A stretch of 35,172 bases of DNA. It comes from Burkholderiales bacterium UBA2463. GTDB lineage: Bacteria > Pseudomonadota > Gammaproteobacteria > Burkholderiales > Burkholderiaceae_A. The stretch covers positions 2,814-37,985 of the forward strand of contig DDPR01000006.1 of assembly GCA_002342295.1 (NCBI GenBank). The letters run 5' to 3'. Position numbers and translations under genes: made by a program. Shown piece by piece: positions 22,548-31,218 of the stretch. Under the pieces are notes generated by a model that was given only the letters and a program-made list of their open reading frames with translations, ran no database searches and was not told the origin of the DNA. Each line of letters begins with the position of its first letter. The stretch's first letter is position 1.

Positions 22548-24227
22548 ATGCAACGAGAATCGATGGAATGTGATGTGGTGATTGTGGGGGCTGGCCCCGC
22601 GGGTCTTGCCGCCGCAATCCGCTTAAAACAGCTTGCGCAGCAGGCCGGGCGCGAGGTCTCAGTCTGCGTATTGGAGAAGGCCGCTGAGGTCGGCGGTCAC
22701 ATTGTCTCGGGCGCCATCATGGACCCCATTGCACTCTCTGAGCTCTGCCCCGACTGGAAGGCGCAGGGCGCGCCGCTTCACACCCCTGTGAGCGAGGACC
22801 AGTTCTTATTTCTGAGCAGCCAAGGGTCCACCCGCGTGCCGCAGTGGCTGCTTCCGGACTGCTTTAAAAACCATGGCAACTACGCCATCAGCCTGTCCGA
22901 CCTGGTGAAGTGGCTTGGTGCGCAGGCCGAGGCCTTGGGTGTGGATGTGTTTGCGGGCTTTGCGGCCTCGGAGGTGCTCTTTGATGAGGCCGGTGCGGTG
23001 GTCGGGGTGGCCACCGGCGACCTTGGCATCGGCAAGGATGGCCAGCCCACGGCCCACCACCAGCGCGGCATGGAGCTGCGCGCACGCATCACCCTCTTTG
23101 CAGAGGGTGCACGCGGCCACCTGGGCAAGCAACTCACTGCTCGCTTTGGACTCGACCAGGGTCGCGACCCGCAGAGTTATGGCATTGGATTTAAAGAGCT
23201 CTGGGAGGTGCGGCCCGAGCAGGCCAGGCCAGGACGGGTGGTGCATACCGCAGGGTGGCCCCTTGATAACCAGACCTATGGCGGCTCGTTTCTCTATCAC
23301 CTGAAGGACAACCGGGTGGCGCTGGGCTTTGTGGTGGGCCTGAACTATCGCAATCCGTGGCTCTCGCCCTTTGAGGAGTTTCAGCGCTACAAGACGCACC
23401 CCTCGATTCGACCCATCCTGGAGGATGGACGACGGCTGGGCTATGGCGCGCGCGCCATCACTGCTGGAGGCCTCAACAGCCTGCCACGCCTGAGCTTTCC
23501 TGGGGGTGCGCTGCTGGGCTGTGATGCGGGTTTTCTAAATGCCTCGCGTATTAAGGGCAGCCACGCGGCAATCAAGAGCGGCATGCTGGCTGCTGAGGCG
23601 AGCTTTGAGGCACTTGCCGCGAAGGGGGCAGCAACAGGTGAGGCAGCCATTCAGTTAACGGGCTACGAGACGCGCTTCAAAGCGTCTTGGCTACACACTG
23701 AACTGCACCGCGCGCGCAACTTCAAGCCTGCGATGGGCAAAGGGCTCTGGCTGGGCAGCCTGCTTGTAGGCATCGATCAGAAGCTCTTTGGGGGCCGATC
23801 TCCTTTCACCCTTCACACGCGCAAGCCCGACTACGCCTATCTTGAACCTGCCCGTCTGCACAGACCCATTGCCTATCCCAAGCCTGACGGACAGATCACC
23901 TTTGATCGACTCTCATCGGTGTTCGTGTCCGGAACCAATCACGAGGAGAACCAGCCCTCGCATCTCACGCTTCGCGATGCGCAGACCCCGATTGATGTGA
24001 ACCTTGCCGTCTTTGGCGGCCCCGAGGCGCGCTACTGCCCTGCCGGGGTGTATGAGTATCTCGATGTGGCAGGCACCCCGGTCAGCGAGGCCGTTCAGGG
24101 CGCAAGCCTGCGCATCAATGCGCAGAACTGTGTGCACTGCAAGACCTGCGACATCAAGGACCCCGCTCAGAACATTGTGTGGGTGACGCCCGAGGGTGGG
24201 GGCGGCCCGAATTACGCGGGGATGTAG
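22548..24227 (+). CDS. etfD: Electron transfer flavoprotein–ubiquinone oxidoreductase
   Basis: A membrane-associated flavoprotein that passes electrons from acyl-CoA dehydrogenases, via ETF, to ubiquinone. The 559 residues begin with an FAD-binding Rossmann motif (DVVIVGAGPAGLAAAIRL) and include EVGGHIVSGAIMDPIAL, YGIGFKELWEV, GGSFLYHLKDNRVALGFVVGLNY and GGALLGCDAGFLNASRIKGSHAAIKSGMLAAE. The C-terminal 4Fe-4S site has C497 (YCPAGVYEY) and C528-x2-C531-x2-C534 (QNCVHCKTCDIKDPAQNI). A strong ribosome-binding site (GGAAGG) precedes ATG 22548. etfAB are not in the window. Its stop overlaps the convergent thioesterase gene by 16 bases. Confidence 0.96.
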   Translation: MQRESMECDVVIVGAGPAGLAAAIRLKQLAQQAGREVSVCVLEKAAEVGGHIVSGAIMDPIALSELCPDWKAQGAPLHTPVSEDQFLFLSSQGSTRVPQWLLPDCFKNHGNYAISLSDLVKWLGAQAEALGVDVFAGFAASEVLFDEAGAVVGVATGDLGIGKDGQPTAHHQRGMELRARITLFAEGARGHLGKQLTARFGLDQGRDPQSYGIGFKELWEVRPEQARPGRVVHTAGWPLDNQTYGGSFLYHLKDNRVALGFVVGLNYRNPWLSPFEEFQRYKTHPSIRPILEDGRRLGYGARAITAGGLNSLPRLSFPGGALLGCDAGFLNASRIKGSHAAIKSGMLAAEASFEALAAKGAATGEAAIQLTGYETRFKASWLHTELHRARNFKPAMGKGLWLGSLLVGIDQKLFGGRSPFTLHTRKPDYAYLEPARLHRPIAYPKPDGQITFDRLSSVFVSGTNHEENQPSHLTLRDAQTPIDVNLAVFGGPEARYCPAGVYEYLDVAGTPVSEAVQGASLRINAQNCVHCKTCDIKDPAQNIVWVTPEGGGGPNYAGM

Positions 24228-24646
24228 GCGATCGTCTGCAGGACCTCTCTTAAGCGCTCAGGCAGAGGCACTGGCCGCCGCGCGGCTCGGTTCACGTACA
24301 CATGAATAAAGTGGCCTGCAGCCGAAACGGTCTGCTCGTCATTTTTAAAAAGGCCCACCTCGTAGCGCACGCTTGAATGACCCAGGCGAGCCACGCGAAG
24401 GCCAGCGTGCACAAGATCGGGAAAGGCCAAGGGAGAGAAGTAGCTACAGCTGGTCTCGACCACGAGACCCACCACCTCACCGGCATGAATATCGAGCACA
24501 CCCTGCTTGATGAGGAACTCGTTCACAACGGTGTCGAAGTAGCTGTAGTAGACGACATTGTTGACGTGCCCGTAGATGTCGTTGTCCATCCAGCGTGTGG
24601 GGATGGCAAGAAAGTGTGGGAAATCTGCCCGGGTGAGTGTCTTCAT
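24212..24646 (-). CDS. Hot-dog-fold acyl-CoA thioesterase (YbgC/FadM-like)
   Basis: A 144-residue 4-hydroxybenzoyl-CoA thioesterase-family protein, predicted to hydrolyse acyl-CoA thioesters. The N-terminal active-site motif is TRWMDNDIYGHVNNVVYYSYFDTVVNEFL, with the catalytic-type Asp in MDNDIYGHVNN, followed by ETSCSYFSPLAFPDLVHAGLRVARLGHSSVRYEVGLF. I chose ATG 24646; the frame is open much further upstream, but that part lacks similarity to the family and runs across the LexA box and into lexA antisense. Its substrate is unknown; the neighbouring ETF:quinone oxidoreductase hints at fatty-acid metabolism. Confidence 0.88.
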   Translation of the reverse strand: MKTLTRADFPHFLAIPTRWMDNDIYGHVNNVVYYSYFDTVVNEFLIKQGVLDIHAGEVVGLVVETSCSYFSPLAFPDLVHAGLRVARLGHSSVRYEVGLFKNDEQTVSAAGHFIHVYVNRAARRPVPLPERLREVLQTIAYIPA

Positions 24647-24680
24647 GGGTGTATGACTTGCAAAGCGGGCAGCCTCAGAG

Positions 24681-24700
24681 TACTGTATAAAAAACCAGTA
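24681..24700 (+). promoter_or_regulatory. LexA (SOS) box upstream of lexA
   Basis: A 20-base site of the form TACTG-N10-CAGTA with perfectly palindromic arms and an A/T-rich centre, matching the E. coli-type LexA operator consensus at 16 of 20 positions. It covers a -10-like TATAAA (24686-24691) and ends four bases before the lexA ribosome-binding site, so bound LexA would block the promoter. It is the only such site I noticed between the thioesterase and dnaE2 starts. Confidence 0.9.
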
Positions 24701-24716
24701 TCTAAGAGGCCGATTG

Positions 24717-25379
24717 ATGAAGCTACTCACCCCCCGCCAACAAGAGATCCTCCAGTTTATCCAAAGCCATCTGAGGCAGACAGGCTTTCCTCCTACACGC
24801 GCTGAGATCTGCAAGGCCCTGGGCTTTCGCTCGCCCAACGCTGCCGAAGAACACCTCAAGGCCCTTGAGCGCAAGGGTGCAATTCAGCTCACTGCGGGAG
24901 CCTCGCGCGGCATTCGACTGCTCGGCACTCAACAGCCCCAGGCGCCCCTTCGTGCCATTCAAAAGACTGTTCAAGAAGCGCTGCAGGGGCTCTCTGTTCC
25001 TCTGGTTGGTCGGGTGGCTGCGGGCTCGCCCATTCTTGCCCAAGAGCACATCGAGCAGCGCTATCAAATCGACCCCAGCCTCTTTAAGGCCCAGCCCGAC
25101 TACCTCTTGCGGGTGCGTGGCCTCAGCATGCGTGATGCTGGCATTCTTGATGGAGACCTGCTGGCTGTGAAGGCACTCCATGGCCTGCCCGAAGCTCGCA
25201 ATGGCCAGCTGGTTGTGGCCCGCCTCGACGATGAGGTCACTGTGAAATGGTTTGAGCGCAAAGGCCACACCGTCTGGCTGAAACCCGACAACCCCGACTT
25301 CCAGACCATCGAGGTCGACGTTCGGCGCCAACCCCTCACCATTGAAGGTCTGGGTGTTGGCGTCATTCGCACAGTCTAG
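24717..25379 (+). CDS. lexA: LexA repressor
   Basis: LexA represses SOS genes and cleaves itself when RecA filaments form on damaged DNA. The 220 residues have a winged-helix DNA-binding domain (LTPRQQEILQFIQSHLRQTGFPPTRAEICKALGFRSPNAAEEHLKALERKGAI) and an S24 peptidase domain. The latter has the Ala102-Gly103 cleavage site in VGRVAAGSPILAQ, Ser137 in RVRGLSMRDAG and Lys177 in DDEVTVKWF. ATG 24717 has AAGAGG seven bases upstream; a TTG one codon earlier is less likely. The promoter carries a LexA box, so the gene is self-regulated. It is followed after 22 bases by imuA. Confidence 0.97.
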   Translation: MKLLTPRQQEILQFIQSHLRQTGFPPTRAEICKALGFRSPNAAEEHLKALERKGAIQLTAGASRGIRLLGTQQPQAPLRAIQKTVQEALQGLSVPLVGRVAAGSPILAQEHIEQRYQIDPSLFKAQPDYLLRVRGLSMRDAGILDGDLLAVKALHGLPEARNGQLVVARLDDEVTVKWFERKGHTVWLKPDNPDFQTIEVDVRRQPLTIEGLGVGVIRTV

Positions 25380-25401
25380 ATTCACGCAGACCCCACACAC
25401 C

Positions 25402-26163
25402 ATGGAAGACCTTCTTGGCCTGCATCCTCAGCTCTGGCGAGCCTCTGGGCTGGGCTCTGCCACCAGCGCATCCATTCCTACAGGACATGCAAACCTAGAT
25501 GCCCAGCTGCCCGGTGGAGGCTGGCCCACAGGCAACCTCACCGAGCTCCTGGTTCGTGCCCTTGGTGTGGGCGAGCTGCGGCTGCTTGCCCCAGCGCTGC
25601 GCAGGCTTGCTCAGTCAGGAAAACAAATTCTGCTGCTGGCCCCACCTCAGCTGCCCTATGGTCCAGCCCTGGCTTCGCTTGGCCTCGCACCCGAATCATT
25701 CTTGGTGGTGCGTGCAAGGCAGGCAGCCGACCGCCTGTGGGCGCTTGAGCAGAGCCTTAAATCCAACCGATTTGGCGCACTGCTGGCCTGGCTCGATGAG
25801 CCCACCCGGGCCGAACACATCCGTCGCTTTCAGCTTGCTGCACGCCAGGCGCAAGGACCCATATTTCTGTTTCGCCCCCTCGCCGTCCAGACTCAGCCAT
25901 CGGCTGCGCCCCTCAGGCTCGCTCTTTTGCCGCGCCGCTACCCAGGCCTGGCGGTGCAGTTACTGAAGCGTCGCGGGCCCGTACAGGCCGAGCCCATCTT
26001 GCTCAACCTGCCCCTTCCTCACCGCGCACTGCGTCCGCTGCAAGAGGCCCCTACAGAGCCCGCGCACAGCCCATCACGACACAGCCCGTCGCTATCCACC
26101 GCTCAAATCCAAGGGCTTGGCCATGCTCTGGATCGCCTGCCAGTTTCACCCCGCAGCCTATAG
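25402..26163 (+). CDS. imuA: SOS mutasome accessory protein ImuA
   Basis: ImuA is a RecA/SulA-like protein needed, with ImuB and DnaE2, for damage-induced mutagenesis. The 253 residues begin MEDLLGLHPQLWRAS and contain the family segment IPTGHANLDAQLPGGGWPTGNLTELL (25-50), which resembles the start of a RecA core with a degenerate nucleotide loop. RLWALEQSLKSNRFGALLAWLD and RFQLAARQAQGPIFLFRPL follow. The C-terminus is Pro/Ser-rich. No ribosome-binding site is seen before ATG 25402, so translation may depend on lexA 22 bases upstream. The identification also rests on its position between lexA and imuB. Confidence 0.88.
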   Translation: MEDLLGLHPQLWRASGLGSATSASIPTGHANLDAQLPGGGWPTGNLTELLVRALGVGELRLLAPALRRLAQSGKQILLLAPPQLPYGPALASLGLAPESFLVVRARQAADRLWALEQSLKSNRFGALLAWLDEPTRAEHIRRFQLAARQAQGPIFLFRPLAVQTQPSAAPLRLALLPRRYPGLAVQLLKRRGPVQAEPILLNLPLPHRALRPLQEAPTEPAHSPSRHSPSLSTAQIQGLGHALDRLPVSPRSL

Positions 26164-27433
26164 CCCCGCCTCCGAGCCCATCGCCCCCGAGCCGGTTCGG
26201 CTCACTCCAGACGAGTCTTTTCAGACGGTGCGGCTACGAATGGCGCAGTGGGCATTGCAGTTCACGCCCGATGTCTGCCTGGGCCAGTGGGCAGGCAGCA
26301 TCTTGCTCGAGGTGGCCCCCAGCCTTCGACTCTGGGGTGGCCTAGAGTCTCTATTGGTCCAACTCCAAAGGGGGTGGGCCTCACTAGGCTGGCCTGCTCA
26401 GAGTGTTTCTGTGGCCTGGGCTCCCACGGCCCGCGCAGCCGACTGGAAAGTGGCCTGGGCAGACTGCGGCCGACAGACCCTCGCTGGCCTGCCCCTCTCG
26501 TGCATCCCTGAGCTTGCGCCCCACCAGACCATGCTGGCCCGCATGGGGCTGCATCAGCTGGGTCCGCTGCTCAAGATGCCTCGGGCAGGGCTCACTCAAA
26601 GACTAGGGCCCGCTGTAATGAAAGCGCTCGATGCCGGTCTCGGAAGACGGCCCGACCCACACCGTCCCATTACGCTGGCTGCCTCGTTTGAGCAGACCCT
26701 CGAGTTTGCGCTGCCAACCGACTCGAGCCTCATGCTGGAAGAGGCCTGCCAGCGTCTCCTCACCAGTTGTGTGGCCTGGCTCAAAGCGCAACAGGCGGGC
26801 CTGCGTCAGGCGCAGTTCGTACTCGGCCAGGGGCGCCATCGACAGCAGCTGCTCAATGTCACGCTGGCAGATCTCAGCCACGACCTCGCGCGTATTCATC
26901 GCATCACCTGCGAACGCCTGGCTCGTGAGCCACTGGCTGCAGCGGTTCACCAAGTCACCCTTCGTGTACAGGCCATCGAGCCCCTGCCTCTAGAGACCAT
27001 CGACTGCCTTGAGGGGCCCCAGCAACAAGAGATGCATATTCGCGAACTCTGCGAGCGCCTTCAGGCAAGGCTTGGGGAGCAGCAGGTGCTGCGAATTCAG
27101 CTCGAAGACAGCCACTGCCCTGAGGCTGCAGCCAGCCTGGTTCCCACCAACAACCCTGGCCAGAGTCGGGTGCCGCCACCCACACCAGCCTCTACCCTGC
27201 CCCCTCGACCACTCTGGCTGCTAGAGGCGCCCCAGGCCTTGAGCACCCAGAACGATCGTCCCTGTTACGAGGGGCCGCTGCGACTGCGTGCGGGACCAGA
27301 GCGCATTGAGACCAACTGGTGGGAAGAGCCCGTTCAGCGTGACTACTTCATTGCCGAAACACCCGACCAACGGCTCATCTGGGTCTACCGAAACCCCTCT
27401 CATCGCTGGTTTCTGCATGGCTTTTTTGGGTAG
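26123..27433 (+). CDS. imuB: Y-family polymerase-like protein ImuB
   Basis: ImuB is a catalytically inactive Y-family polymerase relative that links ImuA and DnaE2 to the replication clamp. The 436 residues begin MLWIACQFHPAAYSP, where active Y polymerases would have the DxD-type metal motif; those acidic residues are absent, as expected. GQWAGSILLEVAPSLRLWGGLESLLVQLQRGWASLGW, RAADWKVAWADCG, GLHQLGPLLKMPRAGLTQRLGP, a little-finger region, and the typical end RDYFIAETPDQRLIWVYRNPSHRWFLHGFFG follow. It overlaps imuA by 41 bases; ATG 26123 has AAGGG seven bases upstream. I found no clear QLxLF clamp-binding motif. Confidence 0.92.
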   Translation: MLWIACQFHPAAYSPASEPIAPEPVRLTPDESFQTVRLRMAQWALQFTPDVCLGQWAGSILLEVAPSLRLWGGLESLLVQLQRGWASLGWPAQSVSVAWAPTARAADWKVAWADCGRQTLAGLPLSCIPELAPHQTMLARMGLHQLGPLLKMPRAGLTQRLGPAVMKALDAGLGRRPDPHRPITLAASFEQTLEFALPTDSSLMLEEACQRLLTSCVAWLKAQQAGLRQAQFVLGQGRHRQQLLNVTLADLSHDLARIHRITCERLAREPLAAAVHQVTLRVQAIEPLPLETIDCLEGPQQQEMHIRELCERLQARLGEQQVLRIQLEDSHCPEAAASLVPTNNPGQSRVPPPTPASTLPPRPLWLLEAPQALSTQNDRPCYEGPLRLRAGPERIETNWWEEPVQRDYFIAETPDQRLIWVYRNPSHRWFLHGFFG

Positions 27434-27438
27434 TGGCC

Positions 27439-30400
27439 ATGGATTACGCCGAGCTGGTCTGCTGCAGTAACTTCACTTTTTTAACGGGCGCCTCTCATCC
27501 CGAAGACCTGGTGGCACGCGCTCATGCATTGGGCTACAAGGCCCTTGCGCTCACCGATGAAGCGAGTGTCTCGGGCAGTGTGCGTGCGCACCTAGCCGCA
27601 GAGGCACTTGGCTTTCACCTCATTCATGGCGCCCAGTTTGAGGCCGAAGGCCTGCGGCTGGCAGTCTTGGTGAAAAACCGTGAGGGCTGGCGTCAGCTCT
27701 GTCGACTCATCACTCTGGCGCGACGCCGGGCCAACAAGGGCAGCTACATGCTGCTCATGCAAGACCTGCAGACATCGGGCCTGCTTGACTGCATTGTGCT
27801 GTGGCTGCCCAGTCCCACGCAGCCCGAGGAGCAGCTGCACGCCCACGGCCGCTGGATGAAAACGCAGTTTCGCGAGTCGGTCTATCTGGGCTATGGCCTT
27901 CATCTGCGGGCAGACGATCGGGCGTGGCTGCGTCAGCTCACTGCACTGGGCGCCATGCTGCGCCTACCCATGGTGGCCGTGGGCGATGTGCGCATGCACC
28001 GCCGACGAGACAAACCACTGGCCGATCTGCTCGCGGCCATTCGCCATCAACAGCCCATTGCCGAGTGTGGTCAGCGCCTCGGTGCAAATGCTGAGCAGGC
28101 CCTGCGTCCGCGCCTGCGACTCTCACAGCTGCATCCAGCAGAGCATCTTGAAGCGAGTCTGCAGATTGCTCAGCAGTGCACATTCTCACTGGCTGAGCTG
28201 CGCTACGAATACCCCGATGAGATTGTTCCGCCAGGCCTCACACCATCCCAGTGGCTGCGGCACCTCACCGAGGAGGGCGCAAGAAGACGCTATCTGCCCG
28301 AACAACACCCAGAGGGCATGCCGGCGCGTGTGCGCCAACAGATTGAACATGAGCTCACCCTCATTGGAGAGCTGCATTACGAGCCCTACTTCCTCACGGT
28401 CTATGACGTGGTGGCCTTTGCGCGATCGCGCGGCATTCTCTGTCAGGGACGCGGGTCGGCCGCCAACTCGGCAGTCTGCTATTGCCTGGGCATCACCGAG
28501 GTAGATCCCTCTCGCATGAGCATGCTCTTTGAGCGCTTTATCTCGAAAGAGCGCAATGAGCCGCCCGATATCGATGTGGACTTCGAGCACCAGCGACGCG
28601 AAGAGGTTATTCAATACATCTACACCAAGTATGGCCGCGAGCGTGCTGCGCTGGCTGCCGCCATCGTGCGGTATCGACCGCGCTCAGCCCTGCGCGATAC
28701 CGGCAAGGCCCTGGGCCTACATGCCGTCTTGGTTGACCAGGCAGCCAAGGGGCGCAGCTGGTGGGATGGCAAACACATCACCGCAGAAGGACTGACAAGC
28801 TCTCTTCAAGAGGGACTCGCTCGGCTGGCCGCCCTCCCCCAGGCGCAGCCCCTTCCTCCCCTGCCAGCGCCCGAGGTCTTAGGGCGCTGGGCCCTGCTGG
28901 CCAACCAACTCATGGGCTTTCCTCGCCATCTCTCACAACATGTCGGGGGCTTTGTGATTGCTCGGCACAGCCTGTCCGACCTGGTTCCCGTTGAGAACGC
29001 GGCCATGGCCGAGCGCAGCATCATCCAGTGGGACAAAGACGATATTGATGCGCTGGGCCTGCTCAAGGTCGATGTGCTTGCGCTGGGCATGCTCTCGGCC
29101 ATTCGTGGCGCCTTGGTGTTGATGGGTCAAAAGGCTGGCCGTGTAGGCGCTGAGGGAGAGCCTGCTGCGTGGCCCATGCAGGAGGTACCGGCAGAGGACG
29201 AGGCCACCTATCAGATGATCTGTGCGGCCGACACCGTGGGCGTGTTTCAGATTGAATCGCGAGCGCAGATGAGCATGCTACCCAGACTGCTGCCGCGCTG
29301 CTTCTACGATCTGGTCATTGAGGTGGCCATTGTGCGACCCGGGCCCATTCAAGGGGGCATGGTGCACCCCTATCTGCGTCGCAGACAGGGACTTGAGCCC
29401 ATCGACTACCCGAGTCCAGCAGTGAGAGGCGCACTCGAGCGCACCCTCGGCGTGCCCATCTTTCAAGAGCAGGTCATGCAGATTGCCATCCTGGCGGCGG
29501 GCTTCACCCCGGGCGAGGCCGATCAGCTCAGGCGGGCCATGGCTGCCTGGCGCAAACGCGGAACGCTCGGACCCTTTGAGGACAAACTCATTAACGGCAT
29601 GCTTATTCGAGGCTATAGCCGTGAGTTCGCGCAACGCATCTTTTCGCAGATTCAGGGCTTTGGTGAGTACGGGTTTCCCGAGTCGCATGCCGCAAGCTTT
29701 GCCCTGCTGGTGTATGTGAGCTGCTACATCAAGCGTCACCACCCCGATGCCTTTCTGGCCGCACTTCTTAACGCCCAGCCCATGGGCTTTTATGCCCCCG
29801 CCCAACTGGTGCGCGATGCACGCTCACACGGGGTAGAGGTGCGTGAGGTCGATGTGCAGGTCAGCCACACTCAGACACAGCTTGAGATGCCAACAAAGAC
29901 CGGTGCGCCCCTCTGGCCGGTGCGACTGGGCCTGCATCTGGTCGCCGACCTATCGGAAGAAGGCATGCACGCAATTGTTCGCGCCCGCAGCGAGAGGCCT
30001 TTTGAATCCCTGGCCGACCTGGCCGCACGCGCCCAACTGGGTCGACCCGACCTCACTGCGCTGGCTGCTGCTGGTGCGCTCAAGGGCCTGACCGGGCATC
30101 GCCATGAGGCCGCCTGGATGGCTGCTGGCCATCAGACCCTACGAGGGGTCTTACACGAGAGCGTGGTGCGCGAGCCGCGCCTTGCAAAAGACCTGCTGCC
30201 CGCACCCTCCGAGGCCGACAACCTTGTGGCCGACTATGCGAGCCTGGGTCTCACTCTCGGGCGTCATCCACTGGCGCTCATTCGCGATGAGCTCACCCGA
30301 CAGTTCAAGAGCCTTCCGGTGGCCCAGCTAAGAAAGATGCCCAGCGGCCGATTGGCGCGAGCCAGTGGTCTGGTCACCCATCGCCAGAGACCGAGCACTG

Positions 30401-30666
30401 CCAAGGGCGTGCTTTTCATCAGCCTTGAAGATGAGACGGGCTTGGTGAATCTGGTGGTCTGGCCAGACGTGCAGGCACGTTATCGGCAGGCCGCGATGCA
30501 CGCTCAGCTCATCACGGTGTATGGCCGCTGGCAGCGCGATGAAAACATTGCGCCTGATGCGGCGGGCCAGGTCTTTAACCTGCTGGCCATGAGGCTCGAG
30601 GATCACACTCCTTTTTTGGCACATGCCTTGGGGCAGGTGAATACATCGTCAAGGGACTTTCATTAG
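27439..30666 (+). CDS. dnaE2: Error-prone DNA polymerase DnaE2 (ImuC)
   Basis: A C-family polymerase that performs translesion synthesis in the ImuABC mutasome. The 1075 residues are full length. The N-terminal PHP domain begins MDYAELVCCSNFTFLTGASHPEDLV and lacks the HxH pair of metal-binding PHP domains, as is common in DnaE2. The palm has GRGSAANSAVCYCLGI and the catalytic PDIDVDFEHQRREEV (D379, D381), with the third acidic residue D545 in LLKVDVLALG. A C-terminal OB fold includes ARASGLVTHRQRP and ISLEDETGLVNLVVW. ATG 27439 lies five bases after the imuB stop; GTG 27433 is an alternative. Only four bases separate its stop from that of the convergent gene. Confidence 0.97.
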   Translation: MDYAELVCCSNFTFLTGASHPEDLVARAHALGYKALALTDEASVSGSVRAHLAAEALGFHLIHGAQFEAEGLRLAVLVKNREGWRQLCRLITLARRRANKGSYMLLMQDLQTSGLLDCIVLWLPSPTQPEEQLHAHGRWMKTQFRESVYLGYGLHLRADDRAWLRQLTALGAMLRLPMVAVGDVRMHRRRDKPLADLLAAIRHQQPIAECGQRLGANAEQALRPRLRLSQLHPAEHLEASLQIAQQCTFSLAELRYEYPDEIVPPGLTPSQWLRHLTEEGARRRYLPEQHPEGMPARVRQQIEHELTLIGELHYEPYFLTVYDVVAFARSRGILCQGRGSAANSAVCYCLGITEVDPSRMSMLFERFISKERNEPPDIDVDFEHQRREEVIQYIYTKYGRERAALAAAIVRYRPRSALRDTGKALGLHAVLVDQAAKGRSWWDGKHITAEGLTSSLQEGLARLAALPQAQPLPPLPAPEVLGRWALLANQLMGFPRHLSQHVGGFVIARHSLSDLVPVENAAMAERSIIQWDKDDIDALGLLKVDVLALGMLSAIRGALVLMGQKAGRVGAEGEPAAWPMQEVPAEDEATYQMICAADTVGVFQIESRAQMSMLPRLLPRCFYDLVIEVAIVRPGPIQGGMVHPYLRRRQGLEPIDYPSPAVRGALERTLGVPIFQEQVMQIAILAAGFTPGEADQLRRAMAAWRKRGTLGPFEDKLINGMLIRGYSREFAQRIFSQIQGFGEYGFPESHAASFALLVYVSCYIKRHHPDAFLAALLNAQPMGFYAPAQLVRDARSHGVEVREVDVQVSHTQTQLEMPTKTGAPLWPVRLGLHLVADLSEEGMHAIVRARSERPFESLADLAARAQLGRPDLTALAAAGALKGLTGHRHEAAWMAAGHQTLRGVLHESVVREPRLAKDLLPAPSEADNLVADYASLGLTLGRHPLALIRDELTRQFKSLPVAQLRKMPSGRLARASGLVTHRQRPSTAKGVLFISLEDETGLVNLVVWPDVQARYRQAAMHAQLITVYGRWQRDENIAPDAAGQVFNLLAMRLEDHTPFLAHALGQVNTSSRDFH

Positions 30667-30670
30667 ATGA

Positions 30671-31189
30671 CTAGCCCTGCAAACGCCTGAACGAGCTGAT
30701 GCGCGGCCCCCAGTAACTGCTCAGCAGACTCTCAAGGCGCACGGTGCCGCCCTCGGTGGGGGCGTGCACGAATCGGTTCTGGCCAATGTAAATGCCCACA
30801 TGAGAGTGCTTCGCTCCGGTGGTGTTGAAAAAGACGAGGTCTCCGGGGAGGCGATCTTCGCTTGGCACCTCCCAGCCTGTGCCCGCAATCTGCTCGACGG
30901 TGCGCGGCAGGGTCTTGCCCATGACCCGACGCATCACATAGACCACGAGCCCACTGCAATCGAATCCACCTGCCGGGCTGTTGCCGCCCCACCGATAGGG
31001 CGTCCCAACCAGGCTGAAGGCATGGAGCGCCGGCTCTGCGAAGCCCTTCTCGCCTGCGAGCTCGCGCCTTGCGGCGGGCAGGCCAGCAAACCGACGATCA
31101 GAGCCTGTCGTGGAGACACCCGGAAAGCCCGCGCAGCCAGCAAGAACAAGAGAGGCAGCAGAGAGGATGCAGGCGCGACGAGAGCTCAC
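30671..31189 (-). CDS. NlpC/P60 family lipoprotein, putative cell-wall endopeptidase
   Basis: A 172-residue predicted lipoprotein with lipobox LAGC (Cys19) after an Arg-rich start, then an NlpC/P60 cysteine peptidase domain. Motifs are GTPYRWGGNSPAGGFDCSGLVVYVM with catalytic Cys78, LPGDLVFFNTTGAKHSHVGIYIG with His130, and RFVHAPTEGG with His142. This is the layout of Spr/MepS-type DD- or LD-endopeptidases that cut peptidoglycan cross-links from the outer membrane. The start is GTG 31189; no strong ribosome-binding site is visible. It lies 29 bases after metZ and may be read from that operon. The exact bond cleaved is not known. Confidence 0.92.
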   Translation of the reverse strand: MSSRRACILSAASLVLAGCAGFPGVSTTGSDRRFAGLPAARRELAGEKGFAEPALHAFSLVGTPYRWGGNSPAGGFDCSGLVVYVMRRVMGKTLPRTVEQIAGTGWEVPSEDRLPGDLVFFNTTGAKHSHVGIYIGQNRFVHAPTEGGTVRLESLLSSYWGPRISSFRRLQG

Positions 31190-31218
31190 GAGTCTTCTGC
31201 GCCAAAACCTTCGATGAC

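Noticed and set aside
27439..27520. Loss of HxH in the DnaE2 PHP domain as a sign of decay
   Set aside because: DnaE2 proteins commonly lack these metal-binding residues at this position. The polymerase catalytic aspartates and full length are intact, so the gene is not broken.
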